DNA of 64,000 bases, from positions 17,818,197 to 17,882,196 of the forward strand of contig NC_061774.1 of NCBI RefSeq assembly GCF_022458985.1, in the 5' to 3' direction. Positions 10,725 to 25,100 of the stretch are shown one piece after another. Both the position numbers and the translations under genes were made by a program. Below the pieces are notes generated by a model. The model ran no database searches. It had not been told where the DNA came from and saw only the letters and a list, made by a program, of their open reading frames with translations. This DNA is from Mugil cephalus. Taxonomy: Eukaryota > Chordata > Actinopteri > Mugiliformes > Mugilidae. Within the stretch, counting starts at the first letter, position 1. Each line of letters starts with the position of its first letter.

Positions 10725-11885
10725 TCGTAATGTGTCGTTTCTTTTTTGTCCGTCACCCTTCGTCTGAGGGGAAGTCCGTGTCGTGGCCGCTGCCCAGCAG
10801 GTGGCAGCATAAACCCACCGGAGCCATCTCACCAGGGCCATTGTCATCTCAAAGAGCCTGTCCCTTTATGTTGCATTTCCCCGTTAGTTTGAACAAGAAT
10901 GACAGCGCAGTCTCAGCGGACTTCATAAATGCATTATGAATAATTGAGTTTGTGAAGCTGGAGATTGCAGATGGCACTCAAAAGCTGTCATTTGTCTTGA
11001 CGTCTCAGATTGCCTTTACTCTTTAATGGGCACATTACCCATAAAAGCACAATTTACTGCGTCTCGTGGAAGTTGTAAAGATGTTTTTTTTTTTCCTTGT
11101 CTTTTCTTTTTAAATGGCAGAGGATAGTTTTGGATGACAAGCGGCGTGGAACAATCGTGCAGCGTTTCTGGATCCGCCTCAGAGATCCGTATTTTAGTTT
11201 CTCTTAATTTGGCTGCAGAGATTAGCTGACCCTCTTTCCACGTATTTGATGTCATAAGTGGGGCATACTCCATCAGCAGCAGAGCTTTTGGTTCATCTTC
11301 TGTATATATATACAGTTACTTTTCATATAATGTATCAGAATATTATTAGTATAGCCCATTTAACAGTCCTCTCCAGAGAGGAAGAATGGGGTCAATTGTT
11401 TAATGTAAGCTGTTTTAGTGGTGTTTGTCACATAAGTGTGTTATTCCAACAAACCTTGATACAACATGGGAAGGGCACAGAGCTGATTGTGAAGAGATGA
11501 GCCACAATTAGACTTCGCAACCTGTCTCTTGTGTGCATCTTACCACAGTAATCAGGCCATGCCTCTCACTGAGAGAGTACATTGAAAGAATTATTTAAGC
11601 GTAGAGGACACAAAGTTTCACCGAAAGCTTTTTTTGAAGCATTTCAAAAGACGCTGATGCGCGGACGTTTAGATGGGAGATTTGGGTAAAACATCTGTTG
11701 CGTTCAGCCTTTCCGTTTCCGATCCGCGCGTTTCCACCGGAGGCCTTCATCGCCTCAGAAAGTGTGAGTTAAAGTCGCTCCGAGTTAATGTGGATGCCAG
11801 CGCCATGTGCCGCGGCTTCACTATTTGCTGCTGGAAGCACTTTCGAACGGGGCTAATGACACAGCACACCAAATAACACACACCA
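10725..11885. other. Intergenic spacer between convergent lsm11 and clint1
   Basis: This 1.2 kb stretch lies between the two predicted 3' ends. It contains a T-run near 11082 and no recognisable exon or RNA gene. Confidence 0.6.
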
Positions 11886-11889
11886 TTAA

Positions 11890-13914
11890 CAAATTTCAAT
11901 CAGCTGTTTAATGTTGTAAAGAATCCGGACGTGTAAATCAAATCAAAACGGGAATAATGCAAAAATTCATTTGCTCCAAAGGATTTTCTTTTTTTTTTCT
12001 TTTTTTTTTTTTTTTTACATTTGCATATAATAGTGTTTCAGTAACAATTTTAACAGTCCCGTTTTAGAGAGAACCAAAATGATTTGAAGTATAAAACATA
12101 ATGCATAAAACAGCCTCTACTGATCTATATTTATATATATATTAGAAAAAAAAAAGGCAAACAGATTTTGGTCATTTTAACGCTTCAGACACTGACGCAA
12201 GGCTACTATGTGTTAGTGTGCTCAGCCTCTTGAGCCCCTGGGAGAGCAGAAAGCGCAATCCTCCCGTGGCTGTAGAATCCACTGCCTTCTCCTCCGCTCA
12301 GTGAATTATTTATGTCAACGACGACATACCAAGAATGTCAGGCAGCCAAGATTCAATTATGATTATCAATCACTTATAACAAGGGTCAGGAGGCAACAGT
12401 CGGCAGGCACTTGAACCTCCGAAGAGAAGCGTTCGCGTACGTCTAACTCGCGGCGCGGCTGGCGACGCGTCACAACACAACACAAACCACGATGTACCCG
12501 ATGAGTTACAAAAACAGACGTGGACTGATGACAGGTATGACGGTGACAATGTTTTCAAGATCTCTGTTTTAATGTTCAACTTTGCTGAAGATGGAAGATG
12601 AAACTGGAAGGCAGCATTTAACAAGACAAATGCATTGAACAATCATTAACAGTCTGAATCGACACAAGGTGCTGAATTGATAGGTCTGAATTAACCACTA
12701 GCCTGAACAGATTAGGAAAAAAAAAAAAAAAAAAAAGAAGAAAAGGAGAATGGGACGAAGAAAGTAGAATGAAACAATTATAAAATTGCATCTGACACCT
12801 GCGCAGAGAGCACACTTGGCTTGAGGCACGAGTGCAAACATGCGTTATGTTTGTACACAGTACAGACGCTTCCTCCTGGCAGCTACGTTCAACGCTGCTC
12901 GGCCACGCTGACTCCTTCAAAAGGGTTAACTGACGAGAAAAGGCAAAGGTCGTTCAGGCACTATGTGCTGTAATGAATAACCCACGAGCCCTGTTTGAGG
13001 CTTCATATTCTAGCTACTGATTATCTCATTTGGAGGCAAACAGATTACAATATTCTTCATAAGTAAAATATATAGATATATACCGATAAGAAAGGCCACA
13101 AATGATGGACTGTTGAAGGAGAGATTCTTCAGAATGAATCATTAGGTTTCACTGCAAACAATTATTAAATACTCCAGCTGTAGCCGCTCACAGCCACATC
13201 TGGAGCGTGGACAATTATGTACAAAGAGAAGGTGTGCTTAGATAAAGGCCTTAATTTGTATCAGATTTGGTCTGCATAATACATCTCCTCACACTGCCAC
13301 TCACATGAACTTCATAACTTATTTTCAGGGCTCCAGATTTCTATTTACAGGCGAAAGGAAGAGCGAGGAACAAAGAAAACAAAAAAAAAAACAAACAAAG
13401 AGGTAACTTGACATTCTTCAATGTACGTTAGAAAGTTAAAATGGCTGATCGTGTCATTCAAACTCATCATTCAGAAAAGTTATTAAGAACGCATCTCAAA
13501 AAAAAAAAAAAAGAAGAATGTATACAGCTACTATATATAGGTTTTTGCTATTCTGGTGATTCCACTTGATTGAGGTTATAAAGCGAATCCCTCCACATTC
13601 TCTCAGTGGCACTCTCCTCCTTCCTCTCCGTGACTCGCAACTAACCAACACTGCACACTGTCATCAGTGTGTCTGTCTGACCCTGAGCCCAGACCAGACC
13701 GATCATTGGTTCACACAAAACAAACACGTACACACATTCATTTAGATCCCCATCACTACATTACTTTTTAAAAAACAGGAAGATTGCAGGGTGTTGGTAT
13801 TATGATAGTTGACATTATTCAAGTACTCTTTGTTTGCAGCTCATAACAATCCTTCACCAGTGGACGGAGAGACTGCCACCACTCCTCCTGATAAATCTTT
13901 GCTCTCCGGCTTCA
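11890..13914 (-). other. clint1: clint1 3'UTR
   Basis: About 2 kb of AT-rich sequence follows the clint1 stop codon, with long homopolymer runs (poly(T) on the plus strand at 11985-12017, poly(A) at 12717-12736 and 13499-13513). The extent comes from the poly(A) signal at its far end. The open frames inside are short and resemble no protein. Confidence 0.6.
11907..11912 (-). terminator. clint1: clint1 poly(A) signal (ATTAAA)
   Basis: The transcript reads ATTAAA here. Beyond it the minus strand carries a GU-rich run (GGTGTGTGTTATTTGGTGTG, 11865-11885) typical of a downstream element. Cleavage is expected near 11890. Confidence 0.55.
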
Positions 13915-14267
13915 TCACTTTCCAAAGTTACCGAAGTCAGCAAAGGCATCGTGTTTGGGCTGTTGTTGGACCATTGCAGGGTTCATCCCCATGCCCATTC
14001 CCATCTGCATCCCCATAGCACCAGGCATCCCCATGGTCATACCTCCCTGTGGCATCCCCATGTTCATGCCCATCCCCATCATGCCCTGGTGGGGGGCCAT
14101 GCCCATGCCCATGCCCTGGGCCGGGGCCATGCCCGGGGCCATGCCCATCCCCATTCCCATGCCAGCACCAGGGTGCATCATGGGATTAACCTGTGGTCGG
14201 ACTGCTGTAGGTCCGAGACTCATATTGGAAAATCCCTGGGAAAGCATGTTGGGAGGTGCCTGGTTGC
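13915..14267 (-). CDS. clint1: clint1 coding exon 12 (last, Met/Gly-rich tail)
   Basis: The acceptor CACTTCCAG completes a Gly codon. The exon encodes NQAPPNMLSQGFSNMSLGP, then a low-complexity Met-Gly-Pro tract, then DAFADFGNFGK and TGA at 13915-13917. The human tail has the same style and the same kind of final motif. Confidence 0.95.
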
Positions 14268-16150
14268 CTGGAAGTGAAAGAACAAACTCAGTCAATTCAA
14301 GCATCACATTTTAAGTCTGGTCCGACTGTCAGGATCCTTTAAAGCATAGGTCTAGGAAAAAAAAAATTAAAATTAAAAATAAAAAATTAAAGCATAGGTC
14401 TTCAAAACGGGTCCGCGACCCCTAGAGGTGTGAGGGGGTACTGCAAGGGGGTCGCAAAATCTTTGGGTGATTAGATAATTTTTTTTAAATTTTCAACCCA
14501 AAATTTAAATTTCTTTAAACATTAGTATTAATCCAACATATTTTAGTAACGTGATAAATGGCACGCCACACTAGACCTGTCAATCCCCGCCCCTATTGCT
14601 GCTGATCCAATCACGAGGCCACATATTACACAAGATTCACTGTCCCTACTATATTTAGCTGTGTTTGAAGGTAAACGTATGTATGTTCATGGCAGCTGCA
14701 CGGCCACCCTACTGTTGCACATGTTTGAAATTTGAACATGTCATATTTGAATAGCGTGATATTGAATGCAAACTGATAATAGTGATATGTATATTTACAA
14801 ACAGGACTGGGCCGAGCTTAATATAGAACGCCTGAAAAAAGTTGAAGACCAGTGCTTTAAAGGAATCCAGGCGACAGTGCTGCTGTCATTCAGTACGTAT
14901 CTACTGGTTTCCTCACCTTGTTGGAGGGTGTTGAGAGTGGGTTGGCTGGGCTTGGGGGGCTGCATGCCAGGGGACAGGAAGTCGAGGCTGATGTTAACCG
15001 AAGGATCTGACCAGGTGGGTGGGAGGGCTGCTTTGGCTCCTACACCTTGAGGGGCCCCTCCCTGCTGAAAAGGCTGGAGGGGCTGCATAGGCTGCAGAGA
15101 ACCGCCCATGTTCTGGAGGGGTTGGCAAAGACAAAGATGCTTGTAAGCACAAACCTAATTCATACCGGAATCACCTTTAGCCTTCATCTTTCATCTTTAG
15201 CCTGACCTACTTAACTCCGACACTGTCAGAGGAATCTGCTGCATCTCATTCTAAACTCATTAAAAACATACCTACTAAAGTAACTAGAGTAAGAGGGAGA
15301 TGTGGGTGTCTTCTCAGCGAAACAAAGAATTACTTTTTTTTTTTTTTTAAGTAGGCCGACAACCTTTTAACACAGAAATACAGTCGACATATGCAAGCTT
15401 TTGTTGGTGCTTTAATGTTTTTGTAACTCAAATCTCATTCTTCTCATTCTGTGTCAGTAACAGGAGGAGTGGGTGGTTAGCGGGCGGTCTCAGGGGGAGA
15501 GGAACATCTGGCGAGGCTGCGTGTTAACCCTCCACCATTGTGCTTGTCCTCCGTCTTTCAATCACATAAGGTATGTTTCTATTACACAAGCTGGCTGACT
15601 GCGGTCGCAGTGTGAACTGTGAGCGAGAGGATAAATGTGTGAAGAATTAAAAATGTTGGAGAAATTCGTAAACCAATTTAATTGACCGAAGCTGCTCGTT
15701 TCAGTTGGAATTCACAGTATCTCAAAAAAATAAAATAAAAATTAAAAGTAGAAAATGGAAAGACAATCCATATCTAGAACTTAGTTTCTTTTACCGATCC
15801 ATGTTGGTATTTGGTTGTAAAAATATTTAAGCCAGAGACAATGCAGAAATACAGCATTTAGAGACTTTAACCACAATGTTGTTGTTTTTTTTAAGCATAA
15901 ATAATGAATAAACCATCTGGTGCACACACTGGTATATTTCACATTGTTGGAGACTGCATTCATTCTCTGCGACTGAAAACTATCGACAACTCACTTTTCG
16001 TTTGTTTCAAAGCAAAGTCTTTTCAAATATAAGAATTTAGACTTTTTATACCATTAATTTAAATAAACACACTTAAGCCCGGTATTGTTTTTTTCTTTAA
16101 AAAAAATGTGGACTCAAATGAATGTGTTAATTGTTTGTGATCAGGATCTT

Positions 16151-16181
<31 letters not shown>

Positions 16182-19100
16182 TAAAAAAACTTTTATATTA
16201 CGATTCATTTTTCATTGATTAATTTAGCCCAAATTTACGCCACCTTAACATATCTCAGTTAAGTGTATAGTACAGTATTCTGTATGTAACACAGGTGAAA
16301 TGCTGCCTGTATCCCACTTAAGCCAGATTCGCCAGTCATGCTGTGATATGTTTGTCTGTGAATTATTAAATAAAGGGTTTGTGTGTGCACGAGTGCGACG
16401 ATGTGTACCTGTGAGTTAGACTGGGGCAGGACTGTGCTGCTCATGCTCTGCGTGCTGCTCATGCTAAAGTTGAGGCTCTGAGAGGAGGTGAGAGACTGAG
16501 TTGGCCCCATCAAGTCGAACAGGTCTGCTGAGGCGGGACCAGAGCCTGGAGCGGAGACCGGGGCGGGGGCGGGGGCGGGGGCTGGAGCGGGAGGCGCTGT
16601 CATGGCTCCAAAAAGGTCATTCCCACTGATGTCGGCGGCCTGAGCAGATGCTGGCATCTGACCTCCGGGAAAGGCGTTCCATTCTCCAAACTCTCCATTG
16701 GTGCTAGAGGCCGGTGCTGCTGCAGTAAAACAAGGTAGCGGCATGAGAGTCTATACCTGCCATCCCAACTGTGATGTTTGTATTGTGAACTGTGTAAATA
16801 ATTGAAAGATCTGGCAAACAGAAGTCACACAAGCAAATTTGAACCTGTCACAGCAACAACAAATAAAAAGCTGAGTCTACAATGATGCCAGTTCAGCTGT
16901 ATACAGAACATTCTCAGTGACCACCGGTGCCGCGCTTTAAATTTTCATTGAACTGGCCCGACTTGTTGTCTCTGCCTCAGCTTCCTCCACCCCCACCAAC
17001 TTCTTCCTCCCTGTCCCTGTCTCCTTGTCATCCATAACCGGAGTTGATGTGTGTCTGTTCTTATTATGCAGAGCAGGTAGCAGGCTCCATATGGTCAGGG
17101 CTCCCTCTCAGCATCCCTCTGAATATTCTAGCAGTATGGCTGCAACAGGAAAGCATAAACATGCACACACTAACAAAAAACCCTCTTAAAACCCACCAGA
17201 TCCAGCAGAGAGTCCAGCAGAGGCAGCAGACGAGGAGAAGTCAGCAAATCCGCCGATCAGGTCTGCGTCAAGGAACGGAAATAAACACGTCAAATTTAAA
17301 CAAGTGAGTCCAGGTGTCATTCTGCCATAGTTAGCATTCCTTCAGTGTCAGAAGTGTTGGAGGGAGGGGAGGGGTGAGCAGTGGCTAGGTGGAGGAGACC
17401 AAACATCTGTTCGGCACTACCGCCCTCTCCATGCACTAGGGACTCCTCCAAAAACATCTGGTGCACTTAGTTCCTATACATCAACTCCCTCCCCCTGCTG
17501 TCCCCAAAATCGGAATCGGCTAGTCTCAGCAGCTGGGCACTGTCACATTCGACACAGTCTAGTGTGTGCTTGTAGTCACTGTGGAGTTTATTGTTTGTGA
17601 TGCTGCGACTCTGAACTAATGGATTTGTCTATTGGTGTCTGGCAGATCTGCTGCCACTGGTAGGCATATTTTTTTTTTCTTTTAGGCAGCAGCTATTGGT
17701 TTCTCTCAGACTATTGGATTCCAGTTCAATTTATCTGCCGAAACCAAAGAGGCACAACTTATAATCTTCTCATCGATCTTGTGTTAAGACAGATAACAAG
17801 TGCGTTCTAAAAAAGAATAAAAATGTCAGGGTACTGCAGAAGTGAGTGTTTGTACCTGAGCCAGCGGGCTGACTGGGTGTTGTGTCCACCATTAGTAAGT
17901 CAGCTAGGCCAGTGCTGGAGGGCTGAGGTGCTGCTGCTGACTGGGACTGGAATTATCAGAATTCATACAAGTAAGTAAAAAAGTAAAATTAAGACACATT
18001 ATAAGACCTTTATGAATAAAGTCTATTTCATTTTTGCTACCTGTTTGGCGGTATTAGCTGGACTGCTGTCTCCTGTGTAGTGAGCTGCAGCACCCAGGTC
18101 AACTTTCTTGGATGGCTCCCCTCCTCTCTTCACCCGTGTTGCCGTTGTCTCCGTCGCTTGGACAATTTGTACACTCTTCGTAGTAACAGTCTCCTCTTCG
18201 TCTTTGAACGATTTTGGCTGCTGGCCATTGCGAGAAGATCGACCCCGATCCTCCTCGTTGTCACTGCAGAGAATATCTCATGTCAGGTATGACGACTAGT
18301 TGTGTTAAGATATAGACAGGTAATTTCTATCCTTTAAAAACTTCTATGTTTTCTAGCTGATCAAAATCAGTGTTTTATACAGGGACCGCTGTAATGGTAA
18401 ATTTTATATGGTGGGGGCTGTCCCCTACCTGAAACGGTCTGGTGAATCATCTCGGTCCTTTTTCCTAAATCTGCTTATGGTATCATCAATGGTGCTGCCA
18501 ATTTTATCACTGATCTCCCCCAGCTTTTCACTGAAGGGGAAATTCCCTTGTTTCTTGTCCCAGTCGTCGTCCCACCTTCCCCGGTTTTCCCCACTGGAGT
18601 CGTACCTGTCCCCCGCTGGAGAGCAGCAATTGAAGTAGGTGGAAAAGGAGATAGGAGCAAAAAGAAAAAGGATGTGATTTTTCCAGCTGCATATATTCAG
18701 CACCACAACATAAAGACTGAACAGTGATATGAATTTAATAAGAAACCAGAAGTCTTTGTTGAATTAACTGACGACTTACAATATCCTCTGTATCCCATAC
18801 TGTCAGAGGATACGCCAATGTATTTGTCCCTGTTCTTCTTTGCCTTTTTCCGTTCTTCCCTGAGCCTTTCGTCATCCTGGACAAAATCCACAAGCTCCTT
18901 CACCTTCTGACGCACATTCACACCTTGGTCCTTGCCATTCTCGTCTAGAAACAGAGATTTGAAAACAATGGGAAAACAAAAAGGTATTTATGAACATCAG
19001 AGAACACCAACTGTCCCTGCTTGTACCTGATAAATACACAATGTTGCGAAGCAGCTTTGGGGCAGTGTGAGGTTTAAGAGTTTGTGGACTAAGCAGTTCT

Positions 19101-22100
19101 TAAGGCCTCCGCCCATTCATTACAACCAACACTGGAGCTATTGTTAATAAACAGTAAACACTACGATCCCGATGTGCAAAGAGCCCTCACCTTATCAAAA
19201 TAAAATTTTAGGGTGCTTCAACATCTATATTTTAGTCCGACTCAGGGAGCAATTAATACAATATTGTTGTGATGTTGCTTTTAAACTTTATTTCAGTTCA
19301 GTTCAGATTATGTTCACAGGGAAATTAAAACAAAGTTATGTAATGTCCTCAAGACTCCTTTCTTCACAGTTTTGTGATTGGTCATAATTTTGCAGGACAT
19401 AGTGGAAAAAAAAAGTGCAACAATGGAGCATCAACAGCGAGTGTGAGCACTGGCACTTAATGCTGTTGTGTGGCTCGTGTACTAATGTTCCATGTATCAA
19501 CAACATGTTCTCTAGGCTATGTGTAGAAAACGACATTAATGTATATATGGAGAGCAGGTGCACTGCTGCTGCCACACACCTGCCAGGTGGGCAGCAGTAC
19601 ACGGTCTTCGAAACTTCGAAACTATACCTGGTTATATAATTATAAGGTAGTTGTATCGGTCTGTGGGTAATGTGTGTTCGCACAGCAAATGAACCATCTC
19701 GCAAAGTGACCAACAAAGTTGATTTGTTCTAAAACATAGTTTACAAATCACCCGACCTGACAGAGAAACACTCCTGGTTTCAGGACAACAACAAAGGTGT
19801 AATGCTCCCCAGCTGGTGAGATAAAGATGGAAGAAATAATAGTAATAAAAAAATAAACGGAGTGATGCCTTACCTACAAAGTGGTAGCTTTCTAATGATC
19901 TCAGGTCATACAGATGTTCTCTGGCGCTGGTTACAACCCTCTCTGATCCGTTCCTGATTAGATGAGCCAGCAGTAGCAGCGACTGTGAAAAAGATACACA
20001 ATTGTAGTAAGTACAAAAAGCTTGTTCTTAACTCGAATCTTGTGGACTCAATTCGAATAGTTCAAGCTGCAACTTCTGTCTAGAAGAGATCAGAATAGTT
20101 TCTTTAAATTCAGACTCAGGTAAATGTGAGGCATCTCCACAATTGCATTTTGTTGTGTTAAAAGCAGTGACATGAAAGTGGAAGATAAAACCATAATAAG
20201 ACCAGATCCATATTACTTTCAGTCAGATCACGCCCACAGTTTTAGGTCTAATGAATGTAATAGTAGCTTAGACCTTTAAACCTTGTGTCACAAATAAGCG
20301 TGTGTCATTGTGGGATGACACATCACTTCTGTGTCAGACCTTATAAACTCTCCTCCAGTTCTTCTTATTGTCCCGTAGCATGCGGGCCCACAGCATGTTC
20401 ATCACCTCTGGGAACTGCTCATACATAAAGGTGGCTCTGTTTGCAAAGGACAAGGAAAAAAAGAAGAATTTCACTCACTTTACTTGACAAAAGTTTTCAT
20501 TTACAATACATGACCACAACTGGACTCGTTTGTCCTTTGACCAGTTTTGGTCAACGACTTTCTTGAAGAATTTTTATCTTGCGAGGCAGCTGGATTCTCA
20601 TGATACTTGTGAGATAACAAGATCACTTTAAGCTTCAGACTTGTGACTGACCCACAGTGGTGTGGACCAATCAGCATCACACAAGGTTTTAGGTGTAACA
20701 ACTGTTACTCATAAGAATAGCTTTTATGTGTTTATCTGCAAAAACATTAGCCGACACATGCACACCTAGCTACGCTAACTGCCTATTAGCTTTTCAAAGC
20801 TCGCTACACTAGTTTGTTGGACTACAAGTTAACATATTTGCATCTGTTTTGCACTGCATAACCAAAGTTGCAAGGACTAGGCAAATCTTATCAGTAAATG
20901 CTGTAATTATGATATGTTTATTGTTTGCAGTTGCGAACTTCTAAATATGAAGTATCTATGTGACACGTTATGATTAACTTCGAGAAATATTTACAAAGCA
21001 TTATGGCACCAGAGTTAATTTTCAGCCATGCCCAAAGCGACAAAACTTGCTCACTATCAGTCAAATACAACAGGTAATTGGTATGTTGACACATATGTCA
21101 TGGGAATATACAGCAATGATGAACTTTTGAATTGAATAGTTTTGTTCATAAAAAACTGGTCAGCTTACAAACCAGGTAACAACCCTGCCCCACAAAAAAT
21201 TATGAAATTTAATGAGTCATATGACACACTGGAACCATACTATTGCCTAACACAGTTACTTTAGGCTAGTTCCCATAGCTAAACTATAGTGCATTAGCGT
21301 AAGAGGTTACTATGCATATCTTACAGTTTGCTGGGTAGCTCTGTATTTGTCCTGGAAATACATCAGCCCTGATGAACTTTAGTTGGAAACAATTAGGATT
21401 CACAGATAATCCACTATCAGTGGTGAAACTAATTATTTTCCTCTCTGGTCTGCATCCTCCTTCATTGCAGAAGATGGCACCAGATGTCGTACAACATGCC
21501 CACCAATCCGTTATAATTATAGTATGTTAGTAAGACCACGACCACAACATTCAAAGCAGAGAATACTGTTTATATTTTAACAACAGAATAAACTAGGGGA
21601 TGTTTTAAGTCATTCAATCATGGCTGGGTGGTTACTAACAGTGCAAACGAGACGCAGACCAGCATGTTATCCATGTCTACACACACCACACCTATTCTTA
21701 GTAGAAGACTTGTTGTGGCATTTACTTGAGTATTTACTAGGAATCTTAATGGGGCAGCCCCAGGTCTATTTCTACAGTTGAGTCACTGAACATCTTCTTC
21801 AGTATCAATGTTAATCAGTTTTATCAATGACAACACACCAATTTAAAATTCCCGTGTACTACTTAATACTGATAACGCTAGTCCTTTGTACTTCTTTTAC
21901 TGTTGTCTTTGTAAGAGTGTTGCAGACATGTTGCAGCAGTCATGTGGCTTGTGCTCAGTATTGCCAAAAGCATTACAGTAGCTTCTGGCTGGCAGAACAT
22001 CAACACCTTTCTAAACAAGGCGATTTGGAGGTGAGTCCCAAAAAAAACAAAAAAACAACTTAAGTGACAAAAATAACATAGGACTTTCAGAAAATGTTTC

Positions 22101-25100
22101 GGATGTTTGCTTTTTTATTTTCAAATAACCTTGGTACTTTCAGGAGGACATGTGTTGGTACACTGTGCGTTGTCCTTACCTTGAAATTTCAGTCATCAGC
22201 TGTCCTGATGGTCCCCAGGGGTCGTCATTGGTGGCCTCTCTGACTTTAGACTCCACCTCCGAGTAGTTCATCACCACATTGGTTCTGTACAATAAAATAA
22301 AAAGACTCAACTTAACAAATTATTCTACATACATTTGATAGTTTAGTTCTTAGTGGCCATAACTGAGATTGAAAGCACAGGCTGTAATAGATCAAGCTGC
22401 TCCGATGACAGTCATGCCTACACACTTGTCCTTTTAGCAGCAACCACAGGGAGTGATTACGTGTGTGTGTTATCTGAAATTATTTGTCCTAACCAAAAAA
22501 ACAAGGGACTTAAACAAATAAATCCAAACCTTCATCCAATATAACCACATAAAACAACTCTAACATGGCAGACTAAAACTTGGTGAGGCAGACTGTGGGA
22601 GGCTTCTTTCCTGCAGACTTTCTCATGAGAAATAAAACAGGAACTCAAATCAGAGGAAACAAACATAACAAATGGTACCTCTAACAACCTGTTTCCAAAA
22701 TTAACAGGGCTCTATATTTTATGAGGTATTATGTAAAAATGTCATAATCAACAGCTATTTGTGTAACCTACATACACAACGAGGCCTGGGAACACATGAA
22801 CAATCATGATGATTAGACAGCAAACTCAAGAAAATCATTGGTCTGTATCTATCTAATCTAACCACAAAAGACTTGCTGCAGTTTCTGCCATTTGGTTTAC
22901 AATGTGTGTGCTCATGCTCTGTTGTAACCCACACCCTGTAGAAGAGAAAACGTGTCCATCGTATGTTAAGCTTGTATAGGAGGCGTGCCACAATTTTTAT
23001 TCTTGAAATAAAGGCTGTGTGTTCATTACTGCTGCTTTAGCGTGTTTATTTGTTTATTTTACATTGTTCAGCAAAGACACCTCTGAAGAGTCAATGTATG
23101 TCAATTTGACTATCCTTGATTTGTGAATAGAGATTTAATACAACATGATATGTGATAGCTTTTCAGCAACAACTTGACAAACTGGTTTTCCAGTCAATTT
23201 CAGAGATGTTTGCTTCACAGGGAGCAGCGCATCCAGTTCCAATGTGTTGTCCTGAGAGTGTGTGTAACATATAGCCAAGTCACTTTCCACAGCTAAGGCG
23301 CATTATTCATTTTTTTGTCCATAGCTTCCAATAGAATGATTTCATACAGGAGCACAGAAGCACCATCCATAACCGAAAAGGCATCTTATTTAATTTATTT
23401 AATTGATAAAGTCCTGTCACACAGCTTTAGTCAAAAGACAGCCAAGTGGAAAAAGGAATGTGCGTCCTCATGTCTCACTAGTACCACATCAGCAATAGCA
23501 TGTATAGGGCCTGAAGGAGTGGAACTGATTTACAGGTTTAAATGAGGCACACCTTCTCTGTGGCTCTAAAGGCAAACTGTATTATCACTAAAATCTGCAG
23601 GGTATGGTTGACAACATACCCTCTTTTGTAAAATTTAATCTATGCCATGACAAGAATTTAAAAGTGCCAGTGCCAGTTGTGTTTTCACAACTGATTAAAA
23701 TCAGCTTCCAAGATGGACCTCTATTAATTCACGATTCATTTTGATTTATTTCATTTTTTAAGAAGTCTGACTACTTCTCCAGTTATATATAACCATAAGT
23801 TATTTAGCACAAGAGGATTAGATGTAGTGAAACAAACTTATCTCTTCACAGAGGTGACAGCTGTCCTAGATACGGGCCAGATAAAGCGGAAGTTGTGATA
23901 CTCTCACAGTGACACACTATCACACAGATTTCCGCTGCTTGTGCTGTGTCAAAACATTTCCCTTGCATTAACACATTAACCCCACATGCATTTCAACTTT
24001 TAATATAATGCAGGATTAAAGTAATGTTGTCATTTCATGTCTCAGCAGAAACCTCAATTTATTCACATATGTTATCATAATGTTGTTTTATGCCAACCCT
24101 CAAACGGAAGTGTAAAGACTCAAAGCTTGGCGACAATAAATGTCTTACCATTTTTGAAGACACAAGCTTATTCATCAACCACATCCACTCCCTTCCTTTC
24201 CCTTCACCTAGCAATTCACACCTTTATTTTTTTTTCTGTCTCATATCGTTTTCCTCTCTCCAACAGTATCTCACTAACGTGATCATTGTTACAAAAGGTC
24301 ACACTCCACAGACAAAAGTGCATCCACAGGAATATATTCTTGAGAAGACTTAGGAGCATGCTCTTGTCTTGGTTTTTACAAAATTAGCCACTAGACCTTT
24401 GAAGAGAGAGATACATTGTGCAATAGCTTACTACAGCTTTACAGTGCAGGACAGCACGTTTGTTCAGCCGCTGAAATTATACCCAAAGCAGTCCAAAGCA
24501 GAACAAAAGGCACACACATACCCCAAGGTGTTGCCCTAGTTCAGTACTGGCAGGTAGATAAGTCCAGGTACTAAATTACTGGCCGTGCAGTCTTGGACTA
24601 CTGCTGGAGTCACAGTGTGAAAAGTTTTACCAGATGCTCACACACCAACAACTTCCACTGTGCATATGGTTATTTTTTTGGCCTCATAGTTATTTATCAC
24701 TCCCGATCATAAGTTAAGTTAAAACCTGATGGACAGGTAAACAGTAACACTCGCCATGACTGCAGCTTCTTCCATTTAAAGTTAGGAGGTAGATATATCC
24801 ACCAACGAGTTGCAAAACCACGCAGATGACTGGTCACTGATTAATAGTGATCTGCAGTATGGCTTGTATAAATTACAGTGTAGTGACAACTTTATCGTGT
24901 GTAGTGACGTAAAAGCGTTTCATTTGAATTGTTAGTTTATAGTGCTTTCTAGTTTCACTTGACAAGCAGGCGAGGACGTCAGAAAAACTTCACACGGAGA
25001 GAAACTTCATATAAGTTTAAAAACTGACATAACTTACAGTACAACCACCGTAAAGCTAAGTGTAACTTAGCTACAAGTGTCATCACGGTCGTAGAAGACA

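Noticed and set aside
13834..14314. Two antisense open frames (119 and 147 codons) over the clint1 last exon
   Set aside because: They arise from the CCCATG/CCCCAT repeats coding for the Met-Gly tail and have no start context, splice sites or known similarity.
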